Positions 1-8,968 of a stretch of 64,000 nucleotides of DNA are shown here, piece by piece. The position numbers and the translations under genes are program-made. Source of the DNA: Myxococcota bacterium (lineage in GTDB: Bacteria; Myxococcota_A; UBA9160; UBA4427); the NCBI GenBank assembly GCA_041389495.1, contig JAWKRT010000001.1, forward strand, positions 1,674,001 through 1,738,000, in the 5' to 3' direction. The number at the start of each line of letters is the position of its first letter. Within the stretch, counting starts at the first letter, position 1. The notes under the pieces were generated by a model. It was not told the origin of the DNA. It worked only from the letters and a program-made list of their open reading frames with translations, and searched no databases.

Positions 1-941
1 CGGTGCGGGAGCCCGCGGAACGTCGCGAACGCGCGGCTCGCGCGCGCGGGCTCGACGCCGAGCGCGACCGCCGCGCAGAGGGCCATCGCCGCGTTGTCGC
101 GGTTGTGGCGCCCCTCGAGCGCGAGCGGCGAGAGGTCGACGCGCGCGCGCACGCCGCGCGCCGGGTCGACGAGGACGACCGAGTCGCCGTCGAGCCAGGC
201 GCCCGCGCTCTGCGGGCGCGTGCGCGAGTAGGCGAGCACGCGGGCGCGCGCGGAGGCCGCGAGCTTCGCGACGATCGGGTCGTCGACGGCGAGCACGGCG
301 GTGTCGTCGGGCGTCTGGTTGGCGAGGATGCGCGCCTTCGCGGCCGCGTAGCCCTCGAGCGTCGCGTGCCGGTCGAGGTGGTCGGGCGTGACGTTCAGCA
401 CGACCGCGACGTCCGGGCGGAAGGCCTCGGTCGTGTCGAGCTGGAAGGACGACACCTCGAGCACGGCGACGTCGATCGGTGCGCCGACGAGGCCGAGCGC
501 CGGGTCGCCGAGGTTGCCCGCCGCCCGCGCGCGCAGGCCGCCCGTGCGCAGCATCGCCTCGACGAGGCACGTGGTCGTCGACTTGCCGTTCGTGCCGGTG
601 ATCGCCGCGATGCGCACCGCGTCGGGGAGCGCGCGCGACAGCAGCTCGACGTCGCCCCACGCCGGCGCGGTCACGTTCGCGTAGCGCGCGTGCGGCACGC
701 CCGGGCTCGGCACGACGAGGTCGAAGGTGCCGGCTTCCCCGTCCGGGAGCGGGAGGGTCGCCGCGCAGCGCACCTCGACGGCGGCGCCGAGCTCGTCGAG
801 GTCGCCGAGCGCGCTCGCCGGCCGCTCGTCGACGGCCACGACCGCCGCTCCGCGCTCGGCGCAGAAGCGCGCCGCCGAGCGGCCCGACACGCCGAGGCCG
901 ATCACGAGCACGCGCCTGCCGTCGAGTTCCAGCGTCCGCAC
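1..941 (-). CDS. murD: MurD, UDP-N-acetylmuramoyl-L-alanine--D-glutamate ligase (partial, 3' end off window)
   Basis: This enzyme adds D-glutamate to UDP-MurNAc-L-alanine in the cytoplasm during peptidoglycan precursor synthesis. Reading leftwards from a GTG at 941-939, the frame stays open to the window edge and gives 313 residues of a protein normally about 450 long, so the C-terminal domain is missing. Visible are an N-terminal Rossmann-like segment (VLVIGLGVSG, residues 11-20), the Mur ligase ATP loop AITGTNGKSTTT (about 113-124) and the middle-domain stretch NVTPDHLDRH. The start is chosen because GGAAGGAAC, a good ribosome binding site, lies just before it. It follows mraY by 28 bases in the same direction, as in other dcw clusters. 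Confidence 0.95.
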   Translation of the reverse strand, partial: MRTLELDGRRVLVIGLGVSGRSAARFCAERGAAVVAVDERPASALGDLDELGAAVEVRCAATLPLPDGEAGTFDLVVPSPGVPHARYANVTAPAWGDVELLSRALPDAVRIAAITGTNGKSTTTCLVEAMLRTGGLRARAAGNLGDPALGLVGAPIDVAVLEVSSFQLDTTEAFRPDVAVVLNVTPDHLDRHATLEGYAAAKARILANQTPDDTAVLAVDDPIVAKLAASARARVLAYSRTRPQSAGAWLDGDSVVLVDPARGVRARVDLSPLALEGRHNRDNAAMALCAAVALGVEPARASRAFATFRGLPH

Positions 942-969
942 CGTTCCTTCCGCTCCCCGCGTTCCGCGC

Positions 970-2043
970 CTAGCGAAGCTTGAGTGACGACAGCGCGACG
1001 AGCCCGAGCACGATCGACACGATCCAGAAGCGGACCACGATCTTCTGCTCGGCCCAGCCGACCTTCTCGAAGTGGTGGTGGATCGGCGCCATGAGGAACA
1101 CGCGCCGGCCCGTGAGCTTGAACGACACCACCTGGATGATCACGGACAGCGTCTCGACGACGAAGATGCCGCCGACCACGGCCAGCAGGATCTCCTGGCG
1201 GATCAGCACGGCGATCGTGCCGAGCGCGCCGCCGAGCGCGAGCGCGCCGACGTCGCCCATGAACACCTGCGCGGGCGACGTGTTGAACCACAGGAAGCCG
1301 AGCCCGCCGCCGACGAGCGCGCCACAGAAGATGGCGAGCTGGCCGCTGCCCGGCACCGACTTGATCTGCAGGTACTCCGCGATGCCGGCGTGGCCCGCGG
1401 CGTAGGCGAGGACGAGGAAGACGCCCGAGGCGATCATCACCGGGCCGATGGCGAGGCCGTCGAGGCCGTCGGTGAGGTTCACGCCGTTGCTCGCGGCCAC
1501 GATGATGAACGCCGCGAGCGGCACGTAGAGCACGCCGATGTGCGGCGTGAAGCCCTTGAAGAACGGGACGGCGAGCTGGTTGTCGAACGCGGGGTCGTTG
1601 TAGATCACGATGCCCACGACGAGCGCGAGCGACACCTGCCACACGAGCTTCGTGCGCGCGCGGATGCCCGCCGAGCTGCCCTCGGTGACCTTCTTGTAGT
1701 CGTCGACGAAGCCGAGCAGCCCGTAGCCGGCGGTGAGCCCGAGCACGGTCCACACGAATCGGTTCGTGAGGTCGCTCCACAGCAGCGCGGCGCCGATCGT
1801 CGACAGCAGGATGAGCAGGCCGCCCATCGTCGGCGTGCCCGCCTTCGCGGCGTGGTCCGGCCCGATCTCGCGGATCGGCTGGCCGACGCGCAGCGCCTGC
1901 AGGCGCCGGATCACCCACGGCCCGAGCATCAGCGACACGAAGAGCGCCGTCAGCGTCGCGGCCGCCGTGCGGAACGTGATGTAGCGGACGACGTTGAAGC
2001 CGCCGAAGACGTCGGCGAGCGAGTAGAGCAGGTGGTAGAGCAT
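970..2043 (-). CDS. mraY: MraY, phospho-N-acetylmuramoyl-pentapeptide transferase
   Basis: Integral membrane enzyme of 357 residues that transfers phospho-MurNAc-pentapeptide to undecaprenyl phosphate, forming lipid I. The family's acidic and histidine motifs are present: GFVDDYKK, NLTDGLDGLAIG and the HHHFEKVGWAE signature near the C-terminus. About ten hydrophobic segments can be traced, as expected. The length matches the family (about 360). The ATG at 2043-2041 overlaps the murF stop codon (TGATG), so translation is probably coupled to murF. Confidence 0.97.
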   Translation of the reverse strand: MLYHLLYSLADVFGGFNVVRYITFRTAAATLTALFVSLMLGPWVIRRLQALRVGQPIREIGPDHAAKAGTPTMGGLLILLSTIGAALLWSDLTNRFVWTVLGLTAGYGLLGFVDDYKKVTEGSSAGIRARTKLVWQVSLALVVGIVIYNDPAFDNQLAVPFFKGFTPHIGVLYVPLAAFIIVAASNGVNLTDGLDGLAIGPVMIASGVFLVLAYAAGHAGIAEYLQIKSVPGSGQLAIFCGALVGGGLGFLWFNTSPAQVFMGDVGALALGGALGTIAVLIRQEILLAVVGGIFVVETLSVIIQVVSFKLTGRRVFLMAPIHHHFEKVGWAEQKIVVRFWIVSIVLGLVALSSLKLR

Positions 2044-3452
2044 CAGCGCTCCTCCGATCGTTCGGCCTCGAGCGCGGCGACGACGCGCTCCATCTGCATC
2101 GAGCGCGAGCCCTTCACGAGCACCCAGTCGCCGGAGCGCACGCGCGCGCGCACGCGCTCGGCCGCCTCGTCGTGCGAGGCGACGACGGCCGCATCCGCGC
2201 TCGCGAGCCCGGCGGCGAGCGCGCCCTCCCGCACGAGCGCGGCGCGCGCGCCGTAGGCGAAGAGCGCGTCGATGCCGAGCTTCGCGGCGCGCGCGCCCGC
2301 CTCGCGGTGCGCGTCGTCCGCGGCGTCGCCGAGCTCGCCCATGTCGCCCATCACGGCGATCGCGCGGCCGCCGGTCGCGAGCGCGCGCAGCGCCTCGAGC
2401 GAGGCGCGCATCGAGTCCGGGTTCGCGTTGTACGTGTCGTCGACGACGACGACGCCCGAGGCGAGCGGGACGGGCGTCATGCGCCCGCGGATCGGTCGGT
2501 AGTCGGCGAGCCCGCGCTCGACCGCGTCGACGTCGAGCCCCGCGGCGAGGCCGACGGCCGCGGCGGCGAGCGCGTTGATCACGGACGTCTCCGACAGGCC
2601 GCGCACGAGCGCCTCGCACGCGCCGGCCGGCGTCTCGACGCGGAACGCGAAGCGCCCTGCGTCGAAGCGCACGTCGCGCGCCGTCACCGGCGCGCCGGGC
2701 GCGCGTCCGTAGCCGAGGGACGGGCAGGGTGCGCGGCGCGCCTGCTCGACGACGCGCGCGTCGTCGAGGTTCACGCAGGCGGTTCCCGTCGCGGGCAGCG
2801 CGGCGAACAGGTCGCCCTTCTCGGCCGCGATCTCCTCGCGCGACCCGAGGTGCTCGATGTGCGCCGTCCCGATGTTGGTGAGGACGCCGATCGTCGGCCG
2901 CGCGATCGCCGCGAGGCGCGCGATCTCGCCGCGGTGGTTCATGCCCATCTCGACGACGGCGAGCGCGTGCTCCTCGGTGCGACGGAGCAGCGTGAGCGGC
3001 ACGCCGTACTCGTTGTTCAGGTTGCCGCGCGTCGCGAGCGTCGGCGCGTGCGCGGCGAGCACGGCCGCGCACATCTCCTTCGTCGTCGTCTTGCCGCTGC
3101 TCCCGGTGAGCCCGACGAGCGGGCCGCGGAACCGGCCGCGGTGCCCGCGCGCGACGTCGGCCAGCGCGCGCGTCGTGTCGTCGACCTCGATCGCGCACGC
3201 GGCGCGCGCGAGCGCTCCGACATCGGCGCGCCCGCGCTCGACGACGAAGCCGGTCGCGCCGCGCGCGGCGGCGTCCGCGAGGAAGGCGTGCGCGTCGTGG
3301 CGCGGGCCTCGGATCGCGAAGAAGAGGGCGCCGGGCTCGACCGTGCGCGTGTCGATCGAGGCGGAGGTGAAGACGCGCGCCGCGTCGCCGCGCACGAGCG
3401 CGCCGCCGCACCAGCCCGCGGCGTCGCCCGCGCGCAGCACGACGCCGCTCAT
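2043..3452 (-). CDS. murF: MurF, UDP-MurNAc-tripeptide--D-alanyl-D-alanine ligase
   Basis: Cytoplasmic ligase of 469 residues that adds the D-Ala-D-Ala dipeptide to complete the UDP-MurNAc pentapeptide. The ATP loop GLTGSSGKTTTKEM and the downstream motifs EMGMNHRGEI, LTNIGTAH and DDTYNANPDSM are those of MurF rather than the other Mur ligases. The ATG at 3452-3450 overlaps the murE stop in an ATGA junction, and its own stop overlaps the mraY start, so it is embedded in a translationally coupled run. Confidence 0.97.
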   Translation of the reverse strand: MSGVVLRAGDAAGWCGGALVRGDAARVFTSASIDTRTVEPGALFFAIRGPRHDAHAFLADAAARGATGFVVERGRADVGALARAACAIEVDDTTRALADVARGHRGRFRGPLVGLTGSSGKTTTKEMCAAVLAAHAPTLATRGNLNNEYGVPLTLLRRTEEHALAVVEMGMNHRGEIARLAAIARPTIGVLTNIGTAHIEHLGSREEIAAEKGDLFAALPATGTACVNLDDARVVEQARRAPCPSLGYGRAPGAPVTARDVRFDAGRFAFRVETPAGACEALVRGLSETSVINALAAAAVGLAAGLDVDAVERGLADYRPIRGRMTPVPLASGVVVVDDTYNANPDSMRASLEALRALATGGRAIAVMGDMGELGDAADDAHREAGARAAKLGIDALFAYGARAALVREGALAAGLASADAAVVASHDEAAERVRARVRSGDWVLVKGSRSMQMERVVAALEAERSEER

Positions 3453-5056
3453 CGCGCGCCTCCGCGCGGGGCGTCGCCGCCGGTGCGCGGTGCGACGCGC
3501 CGGTCGAGCGCGCGGCGCGCCTCCTGGCGGTCGTCGAACGGGAGCTTCTCGCGGCCGACGATCTGGTAGTCCTCGTGGCCCTTGCCCGCGAGCACGACCG
3601 TGTCCTCGTCGCCGGCGATCGCGATCGCGCGCTCGATCGCCTCGCGGCGGTCGCGCACGATCGCATAGCATCCGCTCGCCGGGCCGAGCGCCTCGGGCTC
3701 GACGCGCGCGAGCGAGCGCAGCCCCTCCTCGACGTCGCGCAGGATGGCGTCCGGATCCTCGGTGCGCGGGTTGTCGCTCGTCGCGATCGCGACGTCGGCG
3801 CGGCGCGCGACGGCCTCGGCCATCAGCGGCCGCTTGCGGCGGTCGCGATCGCCGCCGCAGCCGAACACCGCGATCAGCCGGCCCGTGCCCTGCGCGAGCG
3901 GACGCACCGACGCGAGCAGCTTCTCGACCGCATCGGGCGTGTGCGCGTAGTCGACGAGCACGCCCGGCGCGCGCGCGTCGGCCGCGCTCGGCCGCACGCG
4001 CTCGACGCGGCCCGGCACCTGCGGGCAGCGCGCGACGCCCTCCGCGATCGCGTCGCGCGGGAGGCCGAGCGCACCCGCGATGCCGCACGCGACGAGCAGG
4101 TTCTCGACGTTGAAGTCGCCGATCAGCGGCAGCGCGACGTCCTGCTCCGCGCCGTCCGGCCACGCGAGGCGCGCCTGCGTCCCGTCGAGCGAGGTGCGGG
4201 CCGACAGCACGCGCAGCTCGGCTTCGTCGCGCGTCGCGCCGGCGCGACGCGAGCAGCGCCACACTTCGGCACCGCGCTCACGCGCGATCGCGACGAGCCG
4301 GGCGCCCGCCGGATCGTCGACGTTCACGACGGCGGCGCCGCCCGGTGCGAGGTGGTCGCGGAAGAGGCGCGCCTTCGACGCGAGGTAGGCCTCCATGCTG
4401 CCGTGGAAGTCGAGGTGGTCCTGCGTGAGGTTCGTGAACGCGCCGACGGCGAAGTGGCAGCCGGCGACGCGGCCGAGCTCGAGCCCGTGCGACGACACCT
4501 CCATCACCGCGGCCTCGACGCCGAGCGTGACCATCGAGCGCAGCAGGCGCTGCAGGTCGAGGCTCTCGGGCGTCGTGTTCACCGCGGGCTGGCGCTCGCC
4601 CGCATAGCGGATCTCGACGGTGCCGATGAGGCCGGTGCGCGCGCCCGCGCGCTGCAGGATCGACTCGACGAGATAGGTCGTGCTCGTCTTGCCGTTCGTC
4701 CCGGTGACCCCGACGAGGCGCAGCTCGCTCGCCGGGTCGCCGTAGAAGCGCGCGGCGAGCGGCGCGAGGGCGCGCCGCGCGTCCGGGACGACGACGACGG
4801 GGAGGTCGCCCGCGACGTCGTTCGCCGGCGCCGTCTCGACCACGAACGCGACGGCGCCGAGGGCGCGCGCCTGCGCGAGGTAGTCGTGGCCGTCGGTCAC
4901 CGCTCCGCGGAGCGCGACGAACAGGTCGCCCGGGCAGACGCGGCGCGAGTCGTACGCGAGTCCGCGCACGATCGGGTCGGCGGCGGCGTCGGCGCGCTGC
5001 CACGCGGTGGGCGCGAGCGGAGCGGGAAGCGCAGCGAGCAGCGCGGAGAGCCGCAT
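3449..5056 (-). CDS. murE: MurE, UDP-MurNAc-L-Ala-D-Glu--meso-diaminopimelate ligase
   Basis: Ligase of 535 residues that adds the third stem-peptide residue. It carries the ATP loop GVTGTNGKTSTTYLVE and the DNPRTEDP motif. In characterised MurE proteins DNPR recognises meso-diaminopimelate, whereas lysine-adding enzymes differ here, so a meso-DAP peptidoglycan is inferred. MEVSSHGLEL and NLTQDHLDFHG motifs are also present. The start ATG shares a base with the ftsI stop (TGATG at 5054-5058). It is slightly longer than average because of an Arg/Gly-rich tail after the last motif. Confidence 0.97.
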   Translation of the reverse strand: MRLSALLAALPAPLAPTAWQRADAAADPIVRGLAYDSRRVCPGDLFVALRGAVTDGHDYLAQARALGAVAFVVETAPANDVAGDLPVVVVPDARRALAPLAARFYGDPASELRLVGVTGTNGKTSTTYLVESILQRAGARTGLIGTVEIRYAGERQPAVNTTPESLDLQRLLRSMVTLGVEAAVMEVSSHGLELGRVAGCHFAVGAFTNLTQDHLDFHGSMEAYLASKARLFRDHLAPGGAAVVNVDDPAGARLVAIARERGAEVWRCSRRAGATRDEAELRVLSARTSLDGTQARLAWPDGAEQDVALPLIGDFNVENLLVACGIAGALGLPRDAIAEGVARCPQVPGRVERVRPSAADARAPGVLVDYAHTPDAVEKLLASVRPLAQGTGRLIAVFGCGGDRDRRKRPLMAEAVARRADVAIATSDNPRTEDPDAILRDVEEGLRSLARVEPEALGPASGCYAIVRDRREAIERAIAIAGDEDTVVLAGKGHEDYQIVGREKLPFDDRQEARRALDRRVAPRTGGDAPRGGAR

Positions 5057-7212
5057 CAGAGTCCGCCCCCATCGCGCGTCGACGCCGACGCGGCCTGCGC
5101 GCGCGGGTCGGCGAAGCGCACGAAGACGCGCGCGTGCCGCTCGTCGGCGTCGAGGATGTCACCGGGGGCCGGGTGCTGCTCGATCGCGAGGCCGGACCCC
5201 TGAGTCTCCAGCGGAATGCCCTGGGACGCCGTGATCTGCCTCACCTGGGCGAGCGAGTAGCCGCGGAAGTCGGGCACGAAGAGTCGGCTCCCCGCGCGCG
5301 CGATCTCGAGCTCGCCCGCGGCGCGCGGGGCGCGGCGCGGGAGCGGGAGCGGAGCGCGGCGCTCGGGCGGTGCCGCCGAGACCTCCGGCGGCTCCGTCGC
5401 GGCGATCGCGTCGCGCGCGGCCGCGTCGCGCGGCCGCTCCGACACCGGCGCGGCCTTCGCCGTGCGCGCGGGCGCGACGGCCTCCGCGTGCGCGAGCGCG
5501 ACCGGCTCGGGCGGGGGCGCGGCGATCGGCGCGGGGTGCGTGATGATGCCGAGGTGCGCGAGCTGCGCGGCGGCGACGCTCGCGAAGAGCGGCGCGGCGA
5601 CGACGCCGCCGCTGTGCACGGTGCGCGGCTCGTCGAGGGCGACGACCACGACGAGCCGCGGATCGTCCGCGGGCACCGCCCCCGCGAACCACGCGACGTA
5701 GTCGCGCTTCGAGTACGCGTGCGTGCGCGGATCGAGCTTCTGGGCCGTTCCCGTCTTGCCCGCGACGTCGATGCCCGCGAGCGCGGCGAGCCGTCCCGTC
5801 CCCTCCGCGCTCACGACCTCGCGCATCATCGCGAGCACCGCGGCGGCGGTCTCGCCGCGCACGGCGCGGTGCGAGGGGCCGAGCGGCGCGTACTCCCAGT
5901 CGCCCTCGGGCGCGCGCCGCGCCAGCACGAGCCGCGGCGTGCGCCACACGCCGCCGTTCGCGAGAGCGCCGATCGCGGCCGCGAGCTGGACGGGCGTCAC
6001 GCTGATGCCCTGGCCGTAGGAGATCGTCGCGTGGTCGACGGGCTGCCAGTCGCGCCACGTGCGCAGCAGGCCGGCGGCCTCGTTCGGGAACCGACTGCCC
6101 GTCGGGCGGCCGAAGCCGAAGCGCTCGAGCGCCGCGTGGTGGCGCTCCGCTCCGAGTCGATAGGCGATCTGCACGGCGCCGACGTTGCTCGACACGCGCA
6201 GCACGTCCGCGAGCGTGAGCACGCCGAAGTCGCGGCGGTCGCGGATCGTCTTGCCGGGAACGTCGAGCTCGCCGCCGCTCGTGTCGAGCCGTTCGTCCGG
6301 CGTCACGACGCCGGCGTCGAGCGCGGCGGCGACGACGAAGACCTTCATCGTCGAGCCGGGCTCGATCAGGCGGTCGAACGCCGGCGAGCCCGTCGTGCGG
6401 AAGGGCGTCGTGCGGAACGCGTTCGGGTCGAACGACGGGGCCTCGGCCAGCGCGAGCACGTCGCCCGTCGCGGGGTCGAGCGTGATCGCGACGCCCCCGC
6501 GCGCGCCGGTCTCCGCGACGGCGCGCGCGAGCGCGAGCTCGGCTTCGGCCTGCAGGCTCGCGTCGATCGTGAGTGCGACGTCGCCGCCCGCGGCGTCGGT
6601 CGGGCGCACCGGCGTGATCACGATCAGCTGGCCGCCGCCGTCGCGCTCGACCGGCACCGAGATCGGCGAGCCCTGCAGCCAGGCGTTCTCGCGCTGCTCG
6701 ATGCCGCGCGCGCCCTGGCCGTCGATGTTGGTGAAGCCGAGCAGGCGCCCCGCGAGCGCGCCGGCCGGGTACTCGCGCTTCGGCTCGGCGACGAGGCCGA
6801 CGCCCGGAAGCCCGAGCTTCGCGACCGCTTCGGCCTGCGCGCTCGACACCCAGCGCGCGACGAACGTGAAGCCGCGGCGCCGGCCGAGCCGCTCGTCGAC
6901 GCGCGCGCGCGATACGGAGAGGGCGCGTGCGAGCGCGTCGCGGCCCGCGTCGTCGACCTCGGCCGGCATCGCGTAGACCGAGGCCGCGTTCACGGTCACG
7001 CCGAGCTCGACGCCGCGGCGGTCGTAGAGGACGCCGCGCGCGGGCGGGAGCTCGAGCAGCGTGTAGACCTGCTGGCCCCAGAGCGCGTCGCCGGCGTCCT
7101 CGATCACGGTGAGCTGGGCGGCGCGTGCGGCGAGCGCGAAGAACGCGAGCAGGCCGACCGCGCGGATCGCCCCGACGCGTGCGACGGCCCCGCGAAGCTC
7201 GATCGCCCTCAT
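5056..7212 (-). CDS. ftsI: FtsI, septal peptidoglycan transpeptidase (class B PBP) with C-terminal PASTA domain
   Basis: Division-specific D,D-transpeptidase of 718 residues, anchored by one N-terminal membrane segment (about residues 17-33). The dimerisation region starts after LPPARGVLYDRRG. The three catalytic motifs are intact: STMK (Ser287, Lys290), SSN (341-343) and KTG (486-488). After the transpeptidase domain comes an Ala/Pro/Glu-rich linker of about 90 residues, then one PASTA-like domain (about 640-705, beginning FVPDFRGYSLAQVRQ). PASTA domains are known to bind peptidoglycan or its fragments. They are uncommon in the FtsI of model Gram-negatives, and here the domain resembles SpoVD-type enzymes. 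The start overlaps the ftsL stop (ATGA). Confidence 0.95.
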   Translation of the reverse strand: MRAIELRGAVARVGAIRAVGLLAFFALAARAAQLTVIEDAGDALWGQQVYTLLELPPARGVLYDRRGVELGVTVNAASVYAMPAEVDDAGRDALARALSVSRARVDERLGRRRGFTFVARWVSSAQAEAVAKLGLPGVGLVAEPKREYPAGALAGRLLGFTNIDGQGARGIEQRENAWLQGSPISVPVERDGGGQLIVITPVRPTDAAGGDVALTIDASLQAEAELALARAVAETGARGGVAITLDPATGDVLALAEAPSFDPNAFRTTPFRTTGSPAFDRLIEPGSTMKVFVVAAALDAGVVTPDERLDTSGGELDVPGKTIRDRRDFGVLTLADVLRVSSNVGAVQIAYRLGAERHHAALERFGFGRPTGSRFPNEAAGLLRTWRDWQPVDHATISYGQGISVTPVQLAAAIGALANGGVWRTPRLVLARRAPEGDWEYAPLGPSHRAVRGETAAAVLAMMREVVSAEGTGRLAALAGIDVAGKTGTAQKLDPRTHAYSKRDYVAWFAGAVPADDPRLVVVVALDEPRTVHSGGVVAAPLFASVAAAQLAHLGIITHPAPIAAPPPEPVALAHAEAVAPARTAKAAPVSERPRDAAARDAIAATEPPEVSAAPPERRAPLPLPRRAPRAAGELEIARAGSRLFVPDFRGYSLAQVRQITASQGIPLETQGSGLAIEQHPAPGDILDADERHARVFVRFADPRAQAASASTRDGGGL

Positions 7213-7793
7213 CGCGGCGCGTCCGCGGCGGTCGCGGCGGCGACGCCGATCGCGGAGATCGCCGCCGCCGCGCCTCCGGCGGTGGACTGCACGGGCGCCG
7301 CGGCGAGCAGCGCGTCGCCAGCGTCCGCGGCGACGACGGCGGGAACGCGCGCGCCGTCGGCATCGCCGTCCGCGTCGCCTCGCTCGGGCGGGCCGGCGGC
7401 AGCCACGGCGGGCGGCGCGTCGTCGCCGCTCGCCGACGGCAGGTCGATCACGCGCTCCGGACGCGCGAAGCCGAGCGCGGCCGCGCGCTCGACGAGCTCG
7501 CGCGGCGAGCGCTGCTTGCGCATCTCGACCGTCAGGTCGCTCTGCTCGGCGCGCAGCTCGCGCTCGCGCTCGACGTGCTCGGCGAGCTCGTACCGGAGCT
7601 TCAGCACCTGCGTGCGCAGCGACGTCAGCGCGAACGCGCAGGCGACGGCGGTCAGCACGGCGGGGAGGAGCGCGAGCGGCGAGCGAGGCGCCCGCACGCG
7701 CTTGAAGTCGCGCCCGATCGGGCTCGCGAGCGCGCTCGTGCGGCGGCGTGCGCCGCCGCGCGCGACGTTGCGCGTGCCGCGGGGCGCCCTCAC
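7209..7793 (-). CDS. ftsL: FtsL-like cell division protein
   Basis: Small divisome protein of 194 residues placed exactly where ftsL lies in dcw clusters, between rsmH and ftsI. A basic N-terminus is followed by one membrane helix (about residues 41-56, LLPAVLTAVACAFALTSLR) and a short heptad-like coiled coil (LKLRYELAEHVERERELRAEQ) with the typical RSPRELVERAAALGF region. It has an unusual Ala/Asp/Gly-rich tail of roughly 80 residues with no recognisable domain. The start is a GTG at 7793-7791 that overlaps the rsmH stop (GTGA). The assignment rests on position and topology, since FtsL sequences are poorly conserved. Confidence 0.85.
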   Translation of the reverse strand: MRAPRGTRNVARGGARRRTSALASPIGRDFKRVRAPRSPLALLPAVLTAVACAFALTSLRTQVLKLRYELAEHVERERELRAEQSDLTVEMRKQRSPRELVERAAALGFARPERVIDLPSASGDDAPPAVAAAGPPERGDADGDADGARVPAVVAADAGDALLAAAPVQSTAGGAAAAISAIGVAAATAADAPR

Positions 7794-8773
7794 GCGGCCT
7801 CCGCGACGTCGACGCGCTCGGCGGCGCGCAGGCGCGCCGAGCGGGCGCGCGGGTTGGCGCGCGTCTCGGCGGCGGACGGGACGACGGGCTTGCGCGTCAG
7901 CACGCGCAGCCGTCGCGCGCGACCGCACACGCACACCGGCACCTCGCGCGGGCACTCGCAGCCCTTCTCCTCGAGGCGCAGGTGCTGCTTCACGATGCGG
8001 TCCTCGAGCGAGTGGTAGGCGATCACGACGAGGCGTCCGCCGGGCCGCAGCGCGGAGACGGCGGCGTCGAGCCCGTCGCGCAGCGCGCCGAGCTCGTCGT
8101 TCACCGCGATGCGGAGCGCCTGGAAGACGAGTGTCGCGGGGTTGTGCGCGCGGCCGCCGCCGACGCCCGTCTCGCGCACGACGCGCAGCAGGTCGGCCGC
8201 GGTGGCGAACGGCTGCGCGTCGCGGCGAGCGACGATCGCGCGCGCGAGCTTGCGCGCCCCGCGCAGCTCGCCGAGCTCGCGGAAGCAGCGCTCGAGCTCG
8301 TCCTGCGACGCGCTCGCGAGCAGGGCGGCGGCCGACGCGCCGCGCGTCGGGTCCATGCGCATGTCGAGCGGCGTGGTCTCCGCGGCGTCGGCGCCGAACC
8401 GGAAGCCGCGCTCCGGCGCGTCGAGCTGGCGCGACGAGACGCCGAGGTCGAGCAGCACGCCGTCGACGCCGTCGATCTCCTCGGCCTCGAGCACGCGGTC
8501 GAGCACGCGGAACGAGGAGCGCACGATGCGCGCGCGCTCGCCGAAGGGGGCGAGACGCGCCTGCGCGGCGACGAGCGCCTCGTCGTCGACGTCGAGACCG
8601 ACCAGGATGCCGTCGGGAGCCGTGCGCTCGAGGATGGCCTGCGCGTGCCCGCCGCCGCCGAGCGTGCCGTCCACGACGACGAGCGGGCCGGGCGCCTCGG
8701 CCGCGCGGCCATCGAACAAATAGGAGAGCGCCTCGGCGAGCAGGACCGGTTCGTGTCGGTATTGGCTGGCCAC
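7790..8773 (-). CDS. rsmH: RsmH, 16S rRNA (cytosine(1402)-N4)-methyltransferase
   Basis: SAM-dependent methyltransferase (MraW) of 327 residues that modifies C1402 of 16S rRNA. The SAM-binding motif DGTLGGGGHAQAIL, the LLDLGVSSRQLD stretch and the C-terminal YHSLEDRIVK motif are diagnostic. A cysteine cluster CECPREVPVCVCG near residue 270 is common in the family. I chose the GTG at 8773-8771 because the protein then begins at the conserved YRHEPVLL segment, with GGGAGG about 12 bases upstream. An in-frame extension to 8941 would run through a hairpin-rich spacer and add non-homologous residues. Confidence 0.95.
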   Translation of the reverse strand: MASQYRHEPVLLAEALSYLFDGRAAEAPGPLVVVDGTLGGGGHAQAILERTAPDGILVGLDVDDEALVAAQARLAPFGERARIVRSSFRVLDRVLEAEEIDGVDGVLLDLGVSSRQLDAPERGFRFGADAAETTPLDMRMDPTRGASAAALLASASQDELERCFRELGELRGARKLARAIVARRDAQPFATAADLLRVVRETGVGGGRAHNPATLVFQALRIAVNDELGALRDGLDAAVSALRPGGRLVVIAYHSLEDRIVKQHLRLEEKGCECPREVPVCVCGRARRLRVLTRKPVVPSAAETRANPRARSARLRAAERVDVAEAA

Positions 8774-8840
8774 GAGAGCGGCGCGCCTCCCGCCAGACCC
8801 CTCGCGAGGTGCGCATGGAGCGAAGCGGTGAAGATGCTGG

Positions 8841-8951
8841 GGTGCCGCGGGGCACCTACGCGGCGGCTCGTACCCCCCACAGACCGAGCCGTCGCACCCA
8901 TCGGTGTCCCGCGGACACCCCAGCCTCTCTCCCGGAGCCACACGGCTCCGG
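8841..8951 (-). other. Three consecutive hairpins in the mraZ-rsmH spacer
   Basis: The 195-base spacer between mraZ and rsmH holds three perfect inverted repeats. One has 8-bp arms (8932-8939 with 8944-8951, 4-base loop). One has 7-bp arms (8903-8909 with 8913-8919, 3-base loop). One has 6-bp arms (8841-8846 with 8851-8856, 4-base loop). None is followed by a T run on the minus strand, so a simple intrinsic terminator is not supported. They could act as a processing site, an attenuator or an mRNA stability element inside the dcw transcript. The structure is seen in the sequence; the role is inferred. Confidence 0.55.
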
Positions 8952-8968
8952 TCCCCCCACCGTGTCGA

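Noticed and set aside
3..983. A 326-codon plus-strand frame at the left edge
   Set aside because: It is antisense to murD, which has intact Mur ligase motifs on the minus strand.
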